From an uncultured Geobacteraceae bacterium (GTDB lineage: Bacteria > Desulfobacterota > Desulfuromonadia > Geobacterales > Pseudopelobacteraceae): a stretch of DNA of 5,752 bases. Each line of letters starts with the position of its first letter. Within the stretch, counting starts at the first letter, position 1. The stretch spans positions 1 to 5,752 of the forward strand of contig CAIRND010000360.1 in NCBI GenBank assembly GCA_903879825.1, given 5' to 3'. Shown piece by piece: positions 5,093 to 5,752 of this stretch. Made by a program: the position numbers and the translations under genes. Under the pieces are notes generated by a model. That model did not search any database. It saw only the letters and a program-made list of their open reading frames with translations, and was not told the origin of the DNA.

Positions 5093-5752
5093 ATGAAAAT
5101 ACTCGTAATCATTGGCAGCCCGCGCGGGATGCAGGGTAACACCGGACGTCTGCTGGAAGAAGTCCTGTCAGGGATAGATGCTGATGAGGCTGAAACGGAA
5201 ATTCTCTCTCTGAAAACACTTGATGTCCAGCCGTGTGTGGCGTGTGATCTCTGCCATAAAACCGGGATTTGCAATATCAATGACGACTATGAGCTCATCA
5301 AGGACAAGCTGCTCGCTTGTGACGGTTTTATTCTGGCCAGTCCGAATTACATTTTCAGCGTCACGGCCCAGATGAAAGCGCTCTTTGATCGTTGCAACGG
5401 TCTGATCCACTGCATGGCGCTGGAAGGAAAGTATGCCGCCATGGTCGAGACTTCAGGCGGCGGTGAGGACGAGGAAGTGCTGACATACATGAGCCGATTT
5501 GCAAACACCCTCGGGGCGAACTCAGTCGGAGGGATCGGATCCGCCGCTGTAGGAGTCAGAACCTTTCCTGATGAAGAAAACCTTTATGGCGCTGCCCGCA
5601 CCCTCGGTCAGGAACTTTGTCTCAGCATCAAAGAGAAGAGGGCCTACCCCGAACAGGATGCTTTTCGGGATGGATTTAAATTAAGGATGTCCGGTCTTGT
5701 TGATATTATGAAGGAGTATTGGCCTTTTGAGCGGGAATTCTGGTCCAGGAAA
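5093..5752 (+). CDS. Iron-sulfur flavoprotein / NAD(P)H-dependent FMN reductase-like protein (3' end outside window)
   Basis: 220 codons are visible without a stop, so the gene is cut by the window. The start is secure: AGGAGG (5081-5086) lies six bases before the ATG. The N-terminus MKILVIIGSPRGMQGNTGRL is the flavodoxin-fold first strand and FMN phosphate-binding loop. A compact cysteine motif follows, Cys48-x2-Cys51-x2-Cys54-x5-Cys60, and then an Asn-Asp-Asp segment. It matches the CX2CX2CX4-7C motif of iron-sulfur flavoproteins (Isf), so a 4Fe-4S cluster next to FMN is likely. ASPNYIFSVTAQMKALFDR is the conserved second flavin-contact region, and VETSGGGEDEE the third. About 50 further residues after the core (including LVDIMKEYWPFEREFW) form a C-terminal extension. 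Role: intracellular electron transfer or reductase; the physiological partner cannot be told. It lies directly downstream of an IS3 scar, so its original promoter may have been replaced. Confidence 0.87.
   Translation, partial: MKILVIIGSPRGMQGNTGRLLEEVLSGIDADEAETEILSLKTLDVQPCVACDLCHKTGICNINDDYELIKDKLLACDGFILASPNYIFSVTAQMKALFDRCNGLIHCMALEGKYAAMVETSGGGEDEEVLTYMSRFANTLGANSVGGIGSAAVGVRTFPDEENLYGAARTLGQELCLSIKEKRAYPEQDAFRDGFKLRMSGLVDIMKEYWPFEREFWSRK

Noticed and set aside
5008..5410. Minus-strand frames over the start of the flavoprotein gene
   Set aside because: They are antisense to a clear flavodoxin-fold coding region with an ideal ribosome binding site.

Overview
The window looks like a bacterial chromosome segment of moderate GC, most likely from a Geobacter/Pelobacter-type member of the Desulfuromonadia. 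That placement is inference. It rests on the general look of the proteins, a CCA-encoded tRNA-His, a probable sigma-54 promoter and IS3-type debris, not on any marker gene.

Left part (1-2418): the 3' end of a DUF58 gene overlaps by 14 bases a complete gene for a membrane-anchored transglutaminase of the TgpA type (DUF3488, transglutaminase core with Cys-His-Asp, C-terminal DUF4129-like part). Such pairs usually follow a MoxR-type AAA+ ATPase gene, which would lie just outside the window to the left. A tRNA-His(GTG) gene follows, with its own probable promoter, an encoded CCA end and a short intrinsic terminator.

Middle (2419-3774): this is a tRNA-linked integration scar. A long nested hairpin leads into the first 38 or so codons of a tyrosine-recombinase-type integrase (DUF6538-like N-terminus). 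The rest of the integrase is gone. By chance the remnant stays open and in frame with a homocysteine S-methyltransferase gene, giving an apparent 422-residue chimera. The real methyltransferase very probably starts at 2815 behind its own ribosome binding site.

Right part (3775-5752): about 570 bases of AT-rich DNA without a credible gene hold a tight cluster of DnaA boxes, two of them perfect, and a palindrome. A minus-strand transcription unit follows. It has a probable sigma-54 promoter, a tandem repeat in the leader, a 77-residue exported or membrane peptide with no recognised family, and a strong intrinsic terminator. Beyond it lies a short decayed IS3-family transposase remnant that still carries the A-rich region where these elements frameshift. 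Last is the start of a flavodoxin-fold iron-sulfur flavoprotein/NAD(P)H reductase-like gene, which runs off the window.

Two mobile-element scars and a long gene-poor stretch mark the region between tRNA-His and the flavoprotein gene as a recombination-prone junction. No complete new defence or mobile system is visible. The points most worth following are the DnaA-box cluster, the sigma-54-linked small membrane protein and the mis-startable integrase-methyltransferase fusion.
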